DNA of 64,000 bases. It comes from Pseudomonas fluorescens (GTDB lineage Bacteria; Pseudomonadota; Gammaproteobacteria; Pseudomonadales; Pseudomonadaceae). The translations under genes were made by a program, and so were the position numbers. Below are positions 28,285-38,111 of the stretch, one piece after another (the first letter of the stretch is position 1; each line of letters opens with the position of its first letter). The notes beneath the pieces were generated by a model. That model did no database searches. It had not been told where the DNA came from and saw only the letters and a program-made list of their open reading frames with translations. The DNA is taken from the NCBI RefSeq assembly GCF_902497855.1, contig NZ_CABVHU010000004.1, forward strand, positions 310,001-374,000, given 5' to 3'.

Positions 28285-29220
28285 ATGGCCAGCCAAGACA
28301 TCATCGCCCGTTCGGCCACCACCACGGTTTCGCCTTCGGTGCGCACTCAGGACGAAGTGGCCAAGCTGATCGATACCACCAAGTGCATCGGCTGCAAGGC
28401 CTGCCAGGTCGCCTGCTCGGAATGGAACGAGCTGCGTGACGACGTTGGCCATAACCTCGGCACCTACGACAACCCCAATGACCTGAGCGCAGACACCTGG
28501 ACCCTGATGCGCTTTACCGAGCATGAAACCGATGCCGGCAACCTCGAATGGCTGATTCGCAAGGACGGCTGCATGCACTGTGCCGAACCGGGTTGCCTGG
28601 CGGCGTGCCCGAGCCCGGGAGCGATCATCAAGCACGCCAACGGCATCGTCGATTTCGACCAGGACCATTGCATCGGCTGCGGTTACTGCATCACCGGTTG
28701 CCCGTTCAATATTCCGCGCATCTCGCAGAAGGATCACAAGGCCTATAAATGCACCCTGTGCTCGGACCGGGTGGCAGTGGGCCTGGAACCGGCCTGCGTG
28801 AAAACCTGTCCCACCGGGGCGATTGTGTTCGGCACCAAGGACGACATGAAAGAACATGCCGCCGAGCGCATCGTCGACCTCAAGAGCCGTGGCTTTGCAA
28901 ACGCCGGCCTGTACGACCCCGCCGGTGTCGGCGGCACGCATGTCATGTATGTATTGCATCACGCGGACACGCCGGTGCTCTACGCCGGCTTGCCGGATCA
29001 TCCGACGATCAGTCCCTTGGTCGACCTGTGGAAAGGGGTGAGCAAACCCCTGGGATTACTGGCCATGGGCCTGGCGGTGCTGGCCGGCTTCTTCCATTAC
29101 GTGCGAGTCGGGCCGCAACTGGTGGAGGAAGATGAGCTCCCGGGCGTCGTCGATCCTGCGGTGCATGAGGTCGATCCGTCGGTGCATACCTTCGATCCGC
29201 GCGGGGAGGACAGACCATGA
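28285..29220 (+). CDS. fdnH: Formate dehydrogenase beta subunit, 4Fe-4S ferredoxin type
   Basis: Electron-transfer subunit passing electrons from the alpha subunit to cytochrome b. The 311-aa protein has four cysteine clusters: '[11 protein letters not shown]', '[13 protein letters not shown]', '[11 protein letters not shown]' and 'CTLCSDRV...CVKTC'. These give four 4Fe-4S centres. A single C-terminal membrane helix ([18 protein letters not shown], about 255-275) anchors it. It begins directly after the alpha stop and its end overlaps the gamma start by 4 bp. Confidence 0.95.
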   Translation: MASQDIIARSATTTVSPSVRTQDEVAKLIDTTKCIGCKACQVACSEWNELRDDVGHNLGTYDNPNDLSADTWTLMRFTEHETDAGNLEWLIRKDGCMHCAEPGCLAACPSPGAIIKHANGIVDFDQDHCIGCGYCITGCPFNIPRISQKDHKAYKCTLCSDRVAVGLEPACVKTCPTGAIVFGTKDDMKEHAAERIVDLKSRGFANAGLYDPAGVGGTHVMYVLHHADTPVLYAGLPDHPTISPLVDLWKGVSKPLGLLAMGLAVLAGFFHYVRVGPQLVEEDELPGVVDPAVHEVDPSVHTFDPRGEDRP

Positions 29221-29870
29221 TCCGCAGACAGATCCTGCGCTACACCGCGAACCAGCGCACCAATCACTGGCTGGTGGCGATCTTCTTCTTCCTGGCGGCG
29301 CTGTCGGGGCTGGCGTTGTTTCATCCGGCGCTGTTCTGGCTCAGCCACCTGTTCGGCGGCGGACCCTGGACGCGCATTCTGCATCCGTTCATGGGCGTGG
29401 TGATGTTCGTCCTGTTTCTGGGCCTGGTGCTTCAATTCTTTCGGGCGAACTTCTTTATCAGCAATGACCGTCTGTGGCTGCGCCGTGTCGGGCGGGTGAT
29501 GCGGAACGAGGAGGAGGGCGTGCCGGCGATCGGCAAGTACAACCCGGGGCAGAAGCTGCTGTTCTGGACATTGTTGCTGTGCATGTTGGTGTTGCTGTTC
29601 AGCGGACTGGTGATCTGGCGCGCGTATTTCAGCGTGTACTTCGGCATCACGGCGATTCGCTGGGCGATGCTGCTGCACGCGGTGGCCGGTTTGATCCTGG
29701 TGCTGAGCATCATCGTGCACATTTACGCCGGCATCTGGATCAAGGGTTCGGTCAGCGCGATGATGCAGGGTTGGGTCAGTCGCGCCTGGGCGAAAAAACA
29801 CCACGAACTCTGGTACCGGGAAGTGACCCGGGACGAACACCCCGAGCGACCGGTCAACAGAAAAGGATAA
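29217..29870 (+). CDS. fdnI: Formate dehydrogenase gamma subunit, cytochrome b556
   Basis: A membrane cytochrome b passing electrons from formate oxidation to quinone. The 217-aa protein has four helices. The haem-b ligands are probably histidines in '[15 protein letters not shown]', in 'HPFMGVVMF' and in '[23 protein letters not shown]'. Length matches FdnI/FdoI. It overlaps the beta gene by 4 bp and fdhE starts 4 bp after its stop. Confidence 0.93.
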   Translation: MIRRQILRYTANQRTNHWLVAIFFFLAALSGLALFHPALFWLSHLFGGGPWTRILHPFMGVVMFVLFLGLVLQFFRANFFISNDRLWLRRVGRVMRNEEEGVPAIGKYNPGQKLLFWTLLLCMLVLLFSGLVIWRAYFSVYFGITAIRWAMLLHAVAGLILVLSIIVHIYAGIWIKGSVSAMMQGWVSRAWAKKHHELWYREVTRDEHPERPVNRKG

Positions 29871-29874
29871 CCCC

Positions 29875-30801
29875 TTGGCGACCATTCTTGAGCCTGGCGA
29901 CATCGAAGCGGCGGCGACTTCACCGCCGTTTCTGCACCTGCCACCGAACAACCTGTTCACGTTGCGGGCGCAGCGCCTGGAGCGGTTGGCCGCAGGGCAT
30001 CCCTTGGCCGATTACCTGCGGCTGGTGGCCAGCCTGTGCCATGTCCAGCAACAACTGATGGACGATCCGCCGGCCGCTGCAGCGCCGGACCCCGAACGCC
30101 TGCGGGTCTGCCAGCAACATGGGCTGCCACCGTTCGCCGCCGACAGCCTGGTACGGGAGGGCGGTTGGTTGCCGTTCCTTGACGCGTTGTTGCAGCGGTA
30201 CCCGCGACCTGCACAACCTGCGGTCGAGAAAGCCCTGGCATCGTTGCGCAATGCCAACGTCGGGCAGCTCAAGGCCTGGGCGGTTGCCCTGGTCAGCGGC
30301 CAGTTCACGTTGCTGCCAGCGGCACTGGTTCCTTTTCTCGGCGCTACGTTGCAGGCAGCGTGGAGCTATTGGTTGTTGGGCACACCGAATCTGCACCTGA
30401 AACCCGGCGACAGCCTCAGCCAATGCCCGGCCTGTGGTTCGCCGGCCATGGCCGGGGTGATTCGTCATCGCGGCAAATACAACGGCCTGCGTTACCTGGT
30501 GTGCTCGCTGTGTGCCTGTGAATGGCACGTGGTGCGGGTCAACTGCGTGTACTGCGAGCAAAGCAAAGGCCTGGAATACATCAGCCTCGAGGATGACCGC
30601 CATGCCGCCGACCAGGCGCCCTTGCGCGCGGAAACCTGCCCCGGCTGTCACAGCTACCTGAAGCTGCTGTACCTGGAAAACGACGCCGAAGCCGAAGCGC
30701 TCTCGACCGACCTGGGCAGCCTGCTGCTCGATATGCGCCTGGAGCAGGAAGGCTACCAGCGCCCCGCACCGAATCTGTTGTTAGCCCCCGGAGGCGACTG
30801 A
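29875..30801 (+). CDS. fdhE: Formate dehydrogenase accessory protein FdhE
   Basis: A cytoplasmic maturation factor for Tat-exported formate dehydrogenases. The 308-aa protein has rubredoxin-like CxxC pairs in its C-terminal half (CPACG, CSLCACEW, CVYCEQ, CPGCHSYLK) as in E. coli FdhE, where they bind iron. It starts with a TTG at 29875, preceded by AAAAGGA at suitable distance; no ATG/GTG fits better. It closes the fdh operon; a REPIN array follows its stop. Confidence 0.92.
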   Translation: MATILEPGDIEAAATSPPFLHLPPNNLFTLRAQRLERLAAGHPLADYLRLVASLCHVQQQLMDDPPAAAAPDPERLRVCQQHGLPPFAADSLVREGGWLPFLDALLQRYPRPAQPAVEKALASLRNANVGQLKAWAVALVSGQFTLLPAALVPFLGATLQAAWSYWLLGTPNLHLKPGDSLSQCPACGSPAMAGVIRHRGKYNGLRYLVCSLCACEWHVVRVNCVYCEQSKGLEYISLEDDRHAADQAPLRAETCPGCHSYLKLLYLENDAEAEALSTDLGSLLLDMRLEQEGYQRPAPNLLLAPGGD

Positions 30802-30810
30802 ACCTGTGAT

Positions 30811-31288
30811 CCTGTAGGAGCCGGCTTGCCGGCGAAGGCGTCTGCTTGGGCGCTGCAAGTCTTGAGGCCGCCTTCGCTGGCAAGCCAGCTCCTACAGGGG
30901 GGTGGTGTTGGGCATGGCAGGTGTGCACGGCGCGATTCCTGTAGGAGCCGGCTTGCCGGCGAAGGCGTCTGCATGGGCGCCGCAAGGCTCGAGGCCGCCT
31001 TCGCTGGCAAGCCAGCTCCTACAGGGGGGTGGTGTTGGGCATGGCAGGTGTGCACGGCGCGATTCCTGTAGGAGCCGGCTTGCCGGCGAAGGCGTCTGCT
31101 TGGGCGCTGCAAGTCTTGAGGCCGCCTTCGCTGGCAAGCCAGCTCCTACAGGGGGGTGGTGTTGGGCATGGCAAGTGTGCACGGCGCGATTCCTGTAGGA
31201 GCCGGCTTGCCGGCGAAGGCGTCTGCATGGGCGCCGCAAGGCTCGAGGCCGCCTTCGCTGGCAAGCCAGCTCCTACAGGGGGGAGTCA
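30811..31288. repeat. Array of four REPINs, 127-bp period, ABAB pattern
   Basis: Units start with CCTGTAGGAGCCGGCTTGCC at 30811, 30938, 31065 and 31192, exactly 127 bp apart. Each has an inverted right arm (GCCAGCTCCTACAGGGGG) and a shared spacer (GGTGGTGTTGGGCATGGCA...GCGCGATT). Units 1 and 3 carry centre type A (CTTGGGCGCTGCAAGTCTTG), units 2 and 4 centre type B (CATGGGCGCCGCAAGGCTCG). The last tandem step was thus duplication of a 254-bp AB pair. It fills the gap between fdhE and selA. Confidence 0.95.
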
Positions 31289-31316
31289 GGCATGATAGTG
31301 CGCACGGCAGCGATTC

Positions 31317-31348
31317 CCCTGTGGGAGCGAGCCTGCTCGCGAAGCGGT
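31317..31348 (+). repeat. Single REP before selA
   Basis: A lone GTGGGAGCGAGCCTGCTCGCGAAG element 45 bp upstream of the selA start, probably inside its leader. Confidence 0.8.
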
Positions 31349-31391
31349 TCAACGGCTACACTCAGGCGGTCAGCGTTCGCGGGAGCCCTTG

Positions 31392-32822
31392 ATGCCCTCC
31401 AGATCCGCCAGCCAGACCTTGCGGCTACCTTCCATCGACAGTTTGCTGCGTCATCCGGCGTGCCAGCCACTGGCCCAGCGCTATGGGCGCGACGCGCTGC
31501 TGGCCAGCTTGCGGCAATTGCTCGATGACCTGCGCGAGGCGGTGCATGACGGGGCGGTGGAGGGGGTGGAAATCACCCCTCAGGTATTGGCGGGACGGGT
31601 CGGCGAACGTTTGGCGATCCAGCATCGCAGCCATGTCCGCCGAGTGTTCAACCTCACCGGCACCGTGCTGCACACCAACCTCGGTCGCGCGCTGTTGCCG
31701 GAGGAGGCGATTGAAGCCGTGCAACTCGCTGCGCGCTACCCGCTCAACCTCGAATTCGACCTGGACAGCGGCAAGCGCGGCGACCGTGACGACCTGATCG
31801 AAGGCCTGGTCCGCGAATTGACCGGCGCCGAAGCCGTGACCGTGGTCAATAACAATGCCGCCGCGGTGTTACTGACGCTCAACAGCCTGGGCGCCCGCAA
31901 GGAAGGCATCATTTCCCGGGGCGAGCTGATCGAGATCGGCGGCGCGTTCCGGATTCCCGACATCATGGCCCGGGCCGGGGTGAAGCTGCACGAAGTCGGC
32001 ACCACCAATCGCACCCATGCCCGGGATTATGAAGCGGCCATCGGTCCGCGCAGTGGCCTGGTGATGCGGGTGCACGCGAGCAACTACGCCATCGAAGGCT
32101 TCACCGCCCGGGTACCGACCGCCGAGCTGGCGCAACTGGCCCACAAGCACGGATTGCCGTTGCTGGAAGACCTCGGCAGCGGCAGCCTGCTGGACCTGAC
32201 GCGCTGGGGTTTGCCCGCCGAACCGACGGTGCGCCAGGCGCTGCTCGATGGCGCGGACATCGTGACCTTCAGCGGCGACAAGTTGCTCGGCGGCCCGCAA
32301 GCCGGGTTGATCGTCGGCCGCAAGGACCTGATTGCGCGTATCAAAAAGAACCCGCTCAAACGCGCCTTGCGGGTCGACAAACTGACCTTGGCCGCCCTTG
32401 AAGCCGTGTTGGGCCTGTACCGCGATCCGGACCGACTGGCTGAACGCCTGCCGAGTCTGCGCCTGCTGACCCGGCCACAAGCGGACATCCTGGCCCAGGC
32501 CGAGCGCCTGCAGCCCGCACTGGCCAGGGTGCTCGGCGACGGCTGGAGCGTCAGCGCAGTGGTCGCGCTGGGCATGATCGGCAGTGGCAGCCAACCGGTG
32601 GCGCGCTTGCCGAGTGCCGCGTTATGCATTCGCCCCGCCACGTCCAAACGTTTGCGCGGACGACGCCTGCACGGTCTGGAAACCGCGCTGCGCGGCTTGC
32701 CGATCCCGGTGCTCGGACGCATCGATGACGACGCCTTGTGGCTCGACCTGCGGCAACTGGACGACGAGGCGGCGTGGCTGGCGCAACTCGAGCGATGGCC
32801 GCAGGAGGGCGCACCAGGGTGA
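31392..32822 (+). CDS. selA: L-seryl-tRNA(Sec) selenium transferase SelA
   Basis: A PLP enzyme converting Ser-tRNA(Sec) to Sec-tRNA(Sec) using selenophosphate. The 476-aa protein has the family's '[21 protein letters not shown]', '[13 protein letters not shown]', 'EVGTTNRTH' and the PLP lysine K297 in '[14 protein letters not shown]' (K295 in E. coli). The ATG at 31392 with GGGAG upstream is chosen over the TTG just before it. Its stop overlaps the selB GTG start. Confidence 0.95.
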   Translation: MPSRSASQTLRLPSIDSLLRHPACQPLAQRYGRDALLASLRQLLDDLREAVHDGAVEGVEITPQVLAGRVGERLAIQHRSHVRRVFNLTGTVLHTNLGRALLPEEAIEAVQLAARYPLNLEFDLDSGKRGDRDDLIEGLVRELTGAEAVTVVNNNAAAVLLTLNSLGARKEGIISRGELIEIGGAFRIPDIMARAGVKLHEVGTTNRTHARDYEAAIGPRSGLVMRVHASNYAIEGFTARVPTAELAQLAHKHGLPLLEDLGSGSLLDLTRWGLPAEPTVRQALLDGADIVTFSGDKLLGGPQAGLIVGRKDLIARIKKNPLKRALRVDKLTLAALEAVLGLYRDPDRLAERLPSLRLLTRPQADILAQAERLQPALARVLGDGWSVSAVVALGMIGSGSQPVARLPSAALCIRPATSKRLRGRRLHGLETALRGLPIPVLGRIDDDALWLDLRQLDDEAAWLAQLERWPQEGAPG

Positions 32823-34726
32823 TAGTCGGTACCGCAGGGCACATCGACCACGGCAAGACGGCCTTGCTCCAGGCCTTGACCGGCCAGGCCGGCGATCGTC
32901 GCCGGGAAGAACGCGAGCGCGGCATGACCATCGACCTGGGGTATCTATACGCGGCGCTGGAACCCGGAGCGGCCCTGACCGGTTTTATCGACGTGCCCGG
33001 TCATGAGCGTTTCACTCACAACATGCTGGCCGGGGCGCAGGGCATCGATCTGGTGCTGCTGGTGGTGGCGGCCGACGACGGTGTCATGCCGCAGACTCGC
33101 GAGCATCTGGCCATCGTCGAACTGCTGGGCATTCCCCGGGCACTGATCGCCATCACCAAATGCGACCGGGTGGATCCCGCCAGGGTGCAGGCCGTGCGCG
33201 GCCAGATCGAAGCGTTGCTGGCGCCCGGACCTTATGCCGGCGCGCCGCAGATTGCGCTATCGAGTGTGACCGGGGCGGGAGTCGAGACCCTGCGCCAGGC
33301 CTTGCTCCAAGCGCAACATGACGTTATGCAACGCAGCACCCATGGCGGGTTTCGCCTGGCCATCGATCGAGCATTCAGCGTGGCCGGCGCCGGTATCGTG
33401 GTGACCGGTACCGCGTTGTCCGGGCAGGTCGTGGTGGGTGATACGTTGATGCTCGGTCCCCAGGGAAAACCGGTACGCGTGCGTGGCTTGCATGCGCAAA
33501 ATCAAGCCGCGAACAGCGCGGTTGCCGGCCAGCGCGTGGCGTTGAACCTGAGTGCCGAGCGGCTGGCCCTGGAACAGATTCATCGCGGGCACTGGCTGCT
33601 GGCCGAGTGGCTGCACGCACCGACCCAACGCCTGGATATAGAGCTGCGGTTACTGTCCAGTGAAGACAAGCCCTTGGAACACTTCCAACCCGTGCATGTG
33701 CATCTGGCTACCCAGGACGTGACGGGACGGGTGGCTTTGCTCGAAGGCACCAGCCTTGTCCCCGGTGAGCGGACGCTCGCGCAACTGCTGCTCAACAACC
33801 CGGTGCAGGCCGTGAAGGGCGACCCGTTGATTCTTCGCGACCAGAGCGCCCAACGCACGCTTGGCGGTGGCCGGGTGCTCGACCCGTTCGCACCGAGCCG
33901 ACACCGCCGCAGTCCCGAGCGCCTGGCGCAGTTGCAGGCACTGGCCGGCAGCCATAGCCTGGAACAGGTGCTGCCAGTGTTGCTGGCCAATAGCGACACA
34001 GGCCTAGATCCCCGATGTCTGGAGCGTCAGTTCAACCGCCCGCGTGATAGCTGGGTGTTGCCGGGCGATGTGCGCCTGATCGACACGCGCCAGGGCTCAT
34101 TGCTGTTCAGCTCGGCCCGCTGGGAGGCCCTGAAAATACCGGTGCTGGAACACCTCGCACGCTTTCATCGACTCGAACCGGATCAAATGGGCCCGGACCG
34201 GGATCGCTTGCGCCGATTCACCGGTACGGCACTGGATCGTCCGATCTTCATCAGCCTGCTTGAGGAGTTGCTGGCCAGCGGGGCGATGGCGGCCAGTGGT
34301 CCGTGGCTGCATCTGCCCGATCATCAGGTGCGCTTGAGCGAAGACGACGAAGCCCTGTGGCAACAATTGCAGCCGGTGTTCGAGCAGGCCGGCTTCGATC
34401 CGCCGTGGGTGCGCGACCTTGGTCATGACCCGGCCGCGGTACGTTTGCTGCTGCGCAAGATGGCGCGGCTGGGGTTGCTGCACCAGGTCGTCCGTGATCT
34501 GTTCTACACCGATGCGATGCTGCGTCGATTGGCGGCTATGCTGGTGCAACTGGCGGCCCAGAACCCGCTGATCCAGGTTACGGCGTTTCGGGACAAGGTG
34601 GGCCTGGGGCGAAAACGTAGCATCCAGATTCTCGAATACTTCGACCGCATCGGCCTCACCCGACGGTTCGGCGACAAGCGTCATATCCGACTCGACAATG
34701 CACTGGCTCATCCGAACGAGCCCTGA
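32819..34726 (+). CDS. selB: Selenocysteine-specific elongation factor SelB
   Basis: A GTPase that carries Sec-tRNA to the ribosome at UGA codons followed by a SECIS hairpin. The 635-aa product has the G1 motif '[11 protein letters not shown]', G3 'DVPGHERF' and G4 'TKCD'. EF-Tu-like barrel domains and C-terminal winged helices that bind the hairpin ('[19 protein letters not shown]...') follow. The GTG at 32819 starts the conserved N terminus, overlaps the selA stop (GTGA), and has AGGAGG about 12 bases upstream. The selC tRNA begins 6 bp after its stop. Confidence 0.95.
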   Translation: MIVGTAGHIDHGKTALLQALTGQAGDRRREERERGMTIDLGYLYAALEPGAALTGFIDVPGHERFTHNMLAGAQGIDLVLLVVAADDGVMPQTREHLAIVELLGIPRALIAITKCDRVDPARVQAVRGQIEALLAPGPYAGAPQIALSSVTGAGVETLRQALLQAQHDVMQRSTHGGFRLAIDRAFSVAGAGIVVTGTALSGQVVVGDTLMLGPQGKPVRVRGLHAQNQAANSAVAGQRVALNLSAERLALEQIHRGHWLLAEWLHAPTQRLDIELRLLSSEDKPLEHFQPVHVHLATQDVTGRVALLEGTSLVPGERTLAQLLLNNPVQAVKGDPLILRDQSAQRTLGGGRVLDPFAPSRHRRSPERLAQLQALAGSHSLEQVLPVLLANSDTGLDPRCLERQFNRPRDSWVLPGDVRLIDTRQGSLLFSSARWEALKIPVLEHLARFHRLEPDQMGPDRDRLRRFTGTALDRPIFISLLEELLASGAMAASGPWLHLPDHQVRLSEDDEALWQQLQPVFEQAGFDPPWVRDLGHDPAAVRLLLRKMARLGLLHQVVRDLFYTDAMLRRLAAMLVQLAAQNPLIQVTAFRDKVGLGRKRSIQILEYFDRIGLTRRFGDKRHIRLDNALAHPNEP

Positions 34727-34731
34727 GTTCA

Positions 34732-34827
34732 GGAAGGCAATCGCGCCCGGTGGCGCGGCCGGGCTTCAAACCCGGTTGGGGACGGCATCCGTTCCCGGGC
34801 AGGTTCGACTCCCGCTGCCTTCCGCCA
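34732..34827 (+). tRNA. selC: tRNA-Sec (anticodon TCA)
   Basis: A 96-nt gene with an 8-bp acceptor stem, GGAAGGCA (34732-34739) with TGCCTTCC (34816-34823), then G and an encoded CCA. The anticodon arm is CCGGG-CTTCAAA-CCCGG with TCA at 34766-34768. A long variable arm (GGGGACGGCATCCGTTCC) and T-loop GTTCGACTC follow. All agree with E. coli selC. Confidence 0.96.
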
Positions 34828-34855
34828 TTTTCAAATCCCCCAGGCACCCCAGCCC

Positions 34856-34943
34856 CCTGTAGGAGCTGGCTTGCCAGCGAAGGCGGCGGCACATTCAACA
34901 TCGCAGTGACAGACCGACCGCCTTCGCGGGCAAGCCCGCACAG
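34856..34943. repeat. REPIN after selC
   Basis: CCTGTAGGAGCTGGCTTGCC at 34856 pairs with a degenerate right arm (CTTCGCGGGCAAGCCCGCAC). The inside (ATTCAACATCGCAGTGAC) is nearly the same as in the next element, so the two arose by duplication. Confidence 0.85.
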
Positions 34944-34983
34944 GAATCGCTGCCGTACACAAATATTACGTCCAACACAGACC

Positions 34984-35078
34984 TCTGTAGGAGCTGGCTT
35001 GCCAGCGAAGACGGCGGCTCATTCAACATCGCCGTGACTGATCGACCGCTTTCGCGAGCAAGCTTGCTCCTACAGAGC
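34984..35078. repeat. REPIN before phbC end
   Basis: TCTGTAGGAGCTGGCTTGCC at 34984 pairs with GCAAGCTTGCTCCTACAGA ending at 35077. It shares its inner segment with the element at 34856. It lies 5 bp from the stop of phbC. Confidence 0.88.
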
Positions 35079-35081
35079 CTG

Positions 35082-36785
35082 TCATTGCTTCACATAACGC
35101 CCGGGTGCCGGTTCCTGCGGCGGGTACTGCGCGTTACCCATGTGCTGCACCGAAGGCTGGCGTTTCCCGGCCTGGTCGGCCAGCCAGGCGAACCAATCGT
35201 TCCACCAACTACCTGGCTTCTGTTGGGCATTGTCGAACCAGTTCTGAGGGTCCTGGGTGACCTGGTCGTTGGTCCAGTAGTGGCGTTTTTCCTTGGCCGG
35301 TGGATTGATCACGCCCGCGATATGTCCCGAGGCACCCAGCACGAAACGCTTGGTTCCCGACAGCAGTTCGGTGCTGGCGTAAGCGCTCCTCCATGGCACG
35401 ATGTGGTCGTCATGGGTGGCGAGGATATAGGCCGGGGCGTCGATCGCGCGCAGATCCAGCTTGACCCCGCAGCAATCCAGCTCACCGGATTTCAGGTCGT
35501 TCTGCAGATAGGTATGGCGCAGGTACCAGCAGTACATCGGCCCTGGCAGGTTGGTGCTGTCGTTGTTCCAGAACAGCAGATCCAGCGGGATCGGTTTCTG
35601 CCCCTTCAGGTATTTGTCGACGTTGTAGTTCCACCACAGGTCGTTGGGGCGTAGCAGCGAGAAGGTATTGCCCATGTCCTCGCCCTTGAACAGGCCGATG
35701 GGGCCCTTCACGCCGCCAATGGTGCGCTCGCGTTGGGCTACCAGTTGTTCGTCGACGAAGATATCGATCGCACCGGTATCGCGGTAATCGAGGAACGTGG
35801 TCAGCAGGCTGACGCTGGAGATTTCCTTGTCGCCGCGGGCCGCCAATACGGCCAGCGCCGAACTCAGCAGCGTGCCACCGATGCAGAAACCCATGCAATT
35901 GGGCCGTGGCTCGCCGCTGATCTCGCGGGTCACCTGCAGGCCTTTGATAATGGCGGTTTCGATCAGGTCATCCCAGGTGGTGCCGGCGAGCGACTCGTCG
36001 AAGTTGCGCCAGGACATCAGAAACACCGGGTGGCCTTGCTGCAACAGATGGCGAACCATCGAGTTGTCGGGGCGCAGGTCGAGGATGTAGTACTTGTTGA
36101 TCGATGGCGGAACGATAAACATCGGGCGCCGGTACTGGGTTTCGCCTTGCGGATAGTACTGGATGAGCTGGAAGAGCTCGTTCTCGAAGACCACTTCGCC
36201 AGGGGTGTTGGCCAGGTCGACCCCCACTTTGAAGGCGCCGGCGTCGCACTGGCGCATCTTGCCTTCCTGCAGGTCGCTGGCCAGGTGCATCAGGCCGGTG
36301 ACGAGGCTGCTGCCTTGGGTCTCGACCACCCGTTGCAGTGCATCGGGGTTGCTGGCCAGGAAGTTGCTCGGCGCACCGGCGGCGATCGCTTGCTCCACCA
36401 GATACAGCAGACGCTGGCGTGGTTTCTTCTCATTGATCGGCAGCAGATCGAGCAGCTTCATCAGAAAGCCGGAATTGAGCAGGTAAAACGCCGCGAGGGA
36501 ACCGAACAACGGCTGGCTCCAGTTACCGCTGGCAAACCGTCGGTCGTCGAAGGTAAAGGCCTGGCCGGTCAACAGACGCTGGCCGAGTTGAGCCCATTGC
36601 TGCTGATAATCCGATTGAAGGCTGTCCAGGGTACTGCGTGGCAGATCGAACCAGGCGTCGCAGTCCTGCCCGGTGAACCACGGATTGGTGGCGACCCACA
36701 GGCGTAATTGTTGCACTGCAAAGGAAGCAACGAACGGGACCTGGCCTGACCAGAAGGTGTTGAACGTATGTGCGTTATTGTCCAT
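35082..36785 (-). CDS. phbC: Class I poly(3-hydroxyalkanoate) synthase
   Basis: Polymerises (R)-3-hydroxyacyl-CoA into PHA. The 567-aa protein has the lipase-like box G-F-C301-I-G-G with the catalytic cysteine, Asp in 'THDDHIVPW' and His in 'GASGHIAGVINPP'. Conserved tryptophan segments ('PLDLLFWNNDSTNLPGPMYCWYLR') follow. Its pairing with thiolase and acetoacetyl-CoA reductase, and its distance from the usual pseudomonad phaC1ZC2 cluster, indicate the short-chain (PHB) type. The ATG at 36785 has AAGGA 5 bases upstream. A terminator-like hairpin lies in the gap to phbA, so its expression may be attenuated. Order phbB-phbA-phbC with divergent phbR is that described for Pseudomonas sp. 61-3. 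Confidence 0.93.
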   Translation of the reverse strand: MDNNAHTFNTFWSGQVPFVASFAVQQLRLWVATNPWFTGQDCDAWFDLPRSTLDSLQSDYQQQWAQLGQRLLTGQAFTFDDRRFASGNWSQPLFGSLAAFYLLNSGFLMKLLDLLPINEKKPRQRLLYLVEQAIAAGAPSNFLASNPDALQRVVETQGSSLVTGLMHLASDLQEGKMRQCDAGAFKVGVDLANTPGEVVFENELFQLIQYYPQGETQYRRPMFIVPPSINKYYILDLRPDNSMVRHLLQQGHPVFLMSWRNFDESLAGTTWDDLIETAIIKGLQVTREISGEPRPNCMGFCIGGTLLSSALAVLAARGDKEISSVSLLTTFLDYRDTGAIDIFVDEQLVAQRERTIGGVKGPIGLFKGEDMGNTFSLLRPNDLWWNYNVDKYLKGQKPIPLDLLFWNNDSTNLPGPMYCWYLRHTYLQNDLKSGELDCCGVKLDLRAIDAPAYILATHDDHIVPWRSAYASTELLSGTKRFVLGASGHIAGVINPPAKEKRHYWTNDQVTQDPQNWFDNAQQKPGSWWNDWFAWLADQAGKRQPSVQHMGNAQYPPQEPAPGRYVKQ

Positions 36786-36810
36786 GAATTCCTTGCCCAC
36801 ATGTTAAAAG

Positions 36811-36846
36811 GCAGAAAAAACCGCGGCGCCGGAATTCGGCGCCGCG
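36811..36846 (-). terminator. Intrinsic terminator/attenuator between phbA and phbC
   Basis: CGCGGCGCCG (36822-36831) and CGGCGCCGCG (36837-36846) form a perfect 10-bp GC-only stem with a 5-nt loop. On the minus strand it is followed by GTTTTTT (complement of the A run at 36815-36820). It lies inside the phbBAC operon, so it should stop or reduce read-through into phbC. Confidence 0.75.
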
Positions 36847-36875
36847 TCTGCAGTCAAGCAAGCCGATCGGTAAAC

Positions 36876-38054
36876 CTAGCGCTCGATCGCCAGGCTCACG
36901 CCCTGACCGCCACCGATGCACAAGGTGGCCAGGCCTTTTTTGCCGTCGCGACGAATCAGCTCATGCACCAGCGACACCAGGATTCGCGCGCCTGATGCAC
37001 CGATCGGATGACCGAGGGCAATCGCGCCACCGTTGACGTTGACTTTGTTCATGTCCCAGCCCAGTTCCTTGCCGACGGCCAGTGACTGCGCGGCGAACGC
37101 TTCGTTGGCTTCGATCAGGTCCAGGTCGTCCAGGCTCCAGCCGGCCTTGGTCAGGGCCAGGCGGGTGGCAGGCACCGGGCCGATGCCCATGATCGACGGG
37201 TCGACACCGGCACTGGCATAGGCCTTGATGCGCGCCAATACCGGCAAGCCCAGGGCCTGGGCCTTGGCGGCGCTGGCCAGCATCAGCACGGCGGCGCCAT
37301 CGTTGAGGGTCGACGCGTTGCCGGCGGTAACGGTGCCGGTTTTCTGGAACGCCGGCTTGAGGTTGCCCAACGCCTGGAGCGTGCTGCCCGGGCGCGGTTG
37401 TTCATCGGTGTCGAAGACCAGCGGATCGCCCTTGCGCTGGGGAATCAGGATCGGGGTGATTTCAGCCTTGAAATAACCGCCTTCGATGGCTGCAGAAGCT
37501 TTCTGCTGCGAGGCCGCGGCAAAGGCGTCCTGGTCTTCGCGACTGAGCTCATACTTGCTGGCCAGGTTCTCGGCGGTGATGCCCATGTGGTAGTCGTTGA
37601 ACGCATCCCACAAGCCATCCTGGATCACGCTGTCCTGCAGTTGCGCATGACCCATGCGCAGGCCGGTGCGTGCCTTGGGCAGCACATAGGGGGCCAGGCT
37701 CATGTTTTCCTGGCCGCCGGCGATCACCAGTTCGGCGTCGCCGCAACGGATGGCCTGGACCGCGAGCTGGACTGCCTTGAGGCCAGAGCCGCAGACTTTG
37801 TTCAGGGTCAGGGCAGGGACGGTATGGGGCAGGCCGGCCTTGATCGCCGATTGGCGTGCCGGGTTCTGCCCGGAGCCTGCGGTCAGCACTTGGCCGAGGA
37901 TCACTTCATCGACCTGCGCAGCATCGATGCCGGTCTGTTCGAGCAGGCGACGAATCACTGCTGCGCCCAGTTCGGTGGCGGGAATGGCGGACAGGGAACC
38001 TTGAAAACTGCCAATGGCGGTACGCGTAGCGGCAACGATTACGACTTCGTTCAT
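36876..38054 (-). CDS. phbA: Acetyl-CoA C-acetyltransferase (beta-ketothiolase)
   Basis: Condenses two acetyl-CoA to acetoacetyl-CoA, the first step of PHB synthesis. The 392-aa protein has the acylation Cys88 in '[12 protein letters not shown]', His in '[16 protein letters not shown]' and the C-terminal 'LCIGGGQG' cysteine. The ATG at 38054 ([12 protein letters not shown]) has GAGG 6 bases upstream; the frame is open further but without thiolase sequence. It sits 57 bp after phbB. Confidence 0.93.
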   Translation of the reverse strand: MNEVVIVAATRTAIGSFQGSLSAIPATELGAAVIRRLLEQTGIDAAQVDEVILGQVLTAGSGQNPARQSAIKAGLPHTVPALTLNKVCGSGLKAVQLAVQAIRCGDAELVIAGGQENMSLAPYVLPKARTGLRMGHAQLQDSVIQDGLWDAFNDYHMGITAENLASKYELSREDQDAFAAASQQKASAAIEGGYFKAEITPILIPQRKGDPLVFDTDEQPRPGSTLQALGNLKPAFQKTGTVTAGNASTLNDGAAVLMLASAAKAQALGLPVLARIKAYASAGVDPSIMGIGPVPATRLALTKAGWSLDDLDLIEANEAFAAQSLAVGKELGWDMNKVNVNGGAIALGHPIGASGARILVSLVHELIRRDGKKGLATLCIGGGQGVSLAIER

Positions 38055-38111
38055 GCAAAACCTCATCAGAATTGTGTCAAGCGGGAGCAGGGCGTCCATG
38101 CCCTGATAGGC

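Noticed and set aside
30811..31288. CRISPR array
   Set aside because: Regular period, but repeats are long REP palindromes with near-identical spacers and no cas genes.
30826..31295. Several short open frames in both strands of the REPIN array
   Set aside because: They are translations of the repeat itself (AGKPAPT-like peptides) without start signals.
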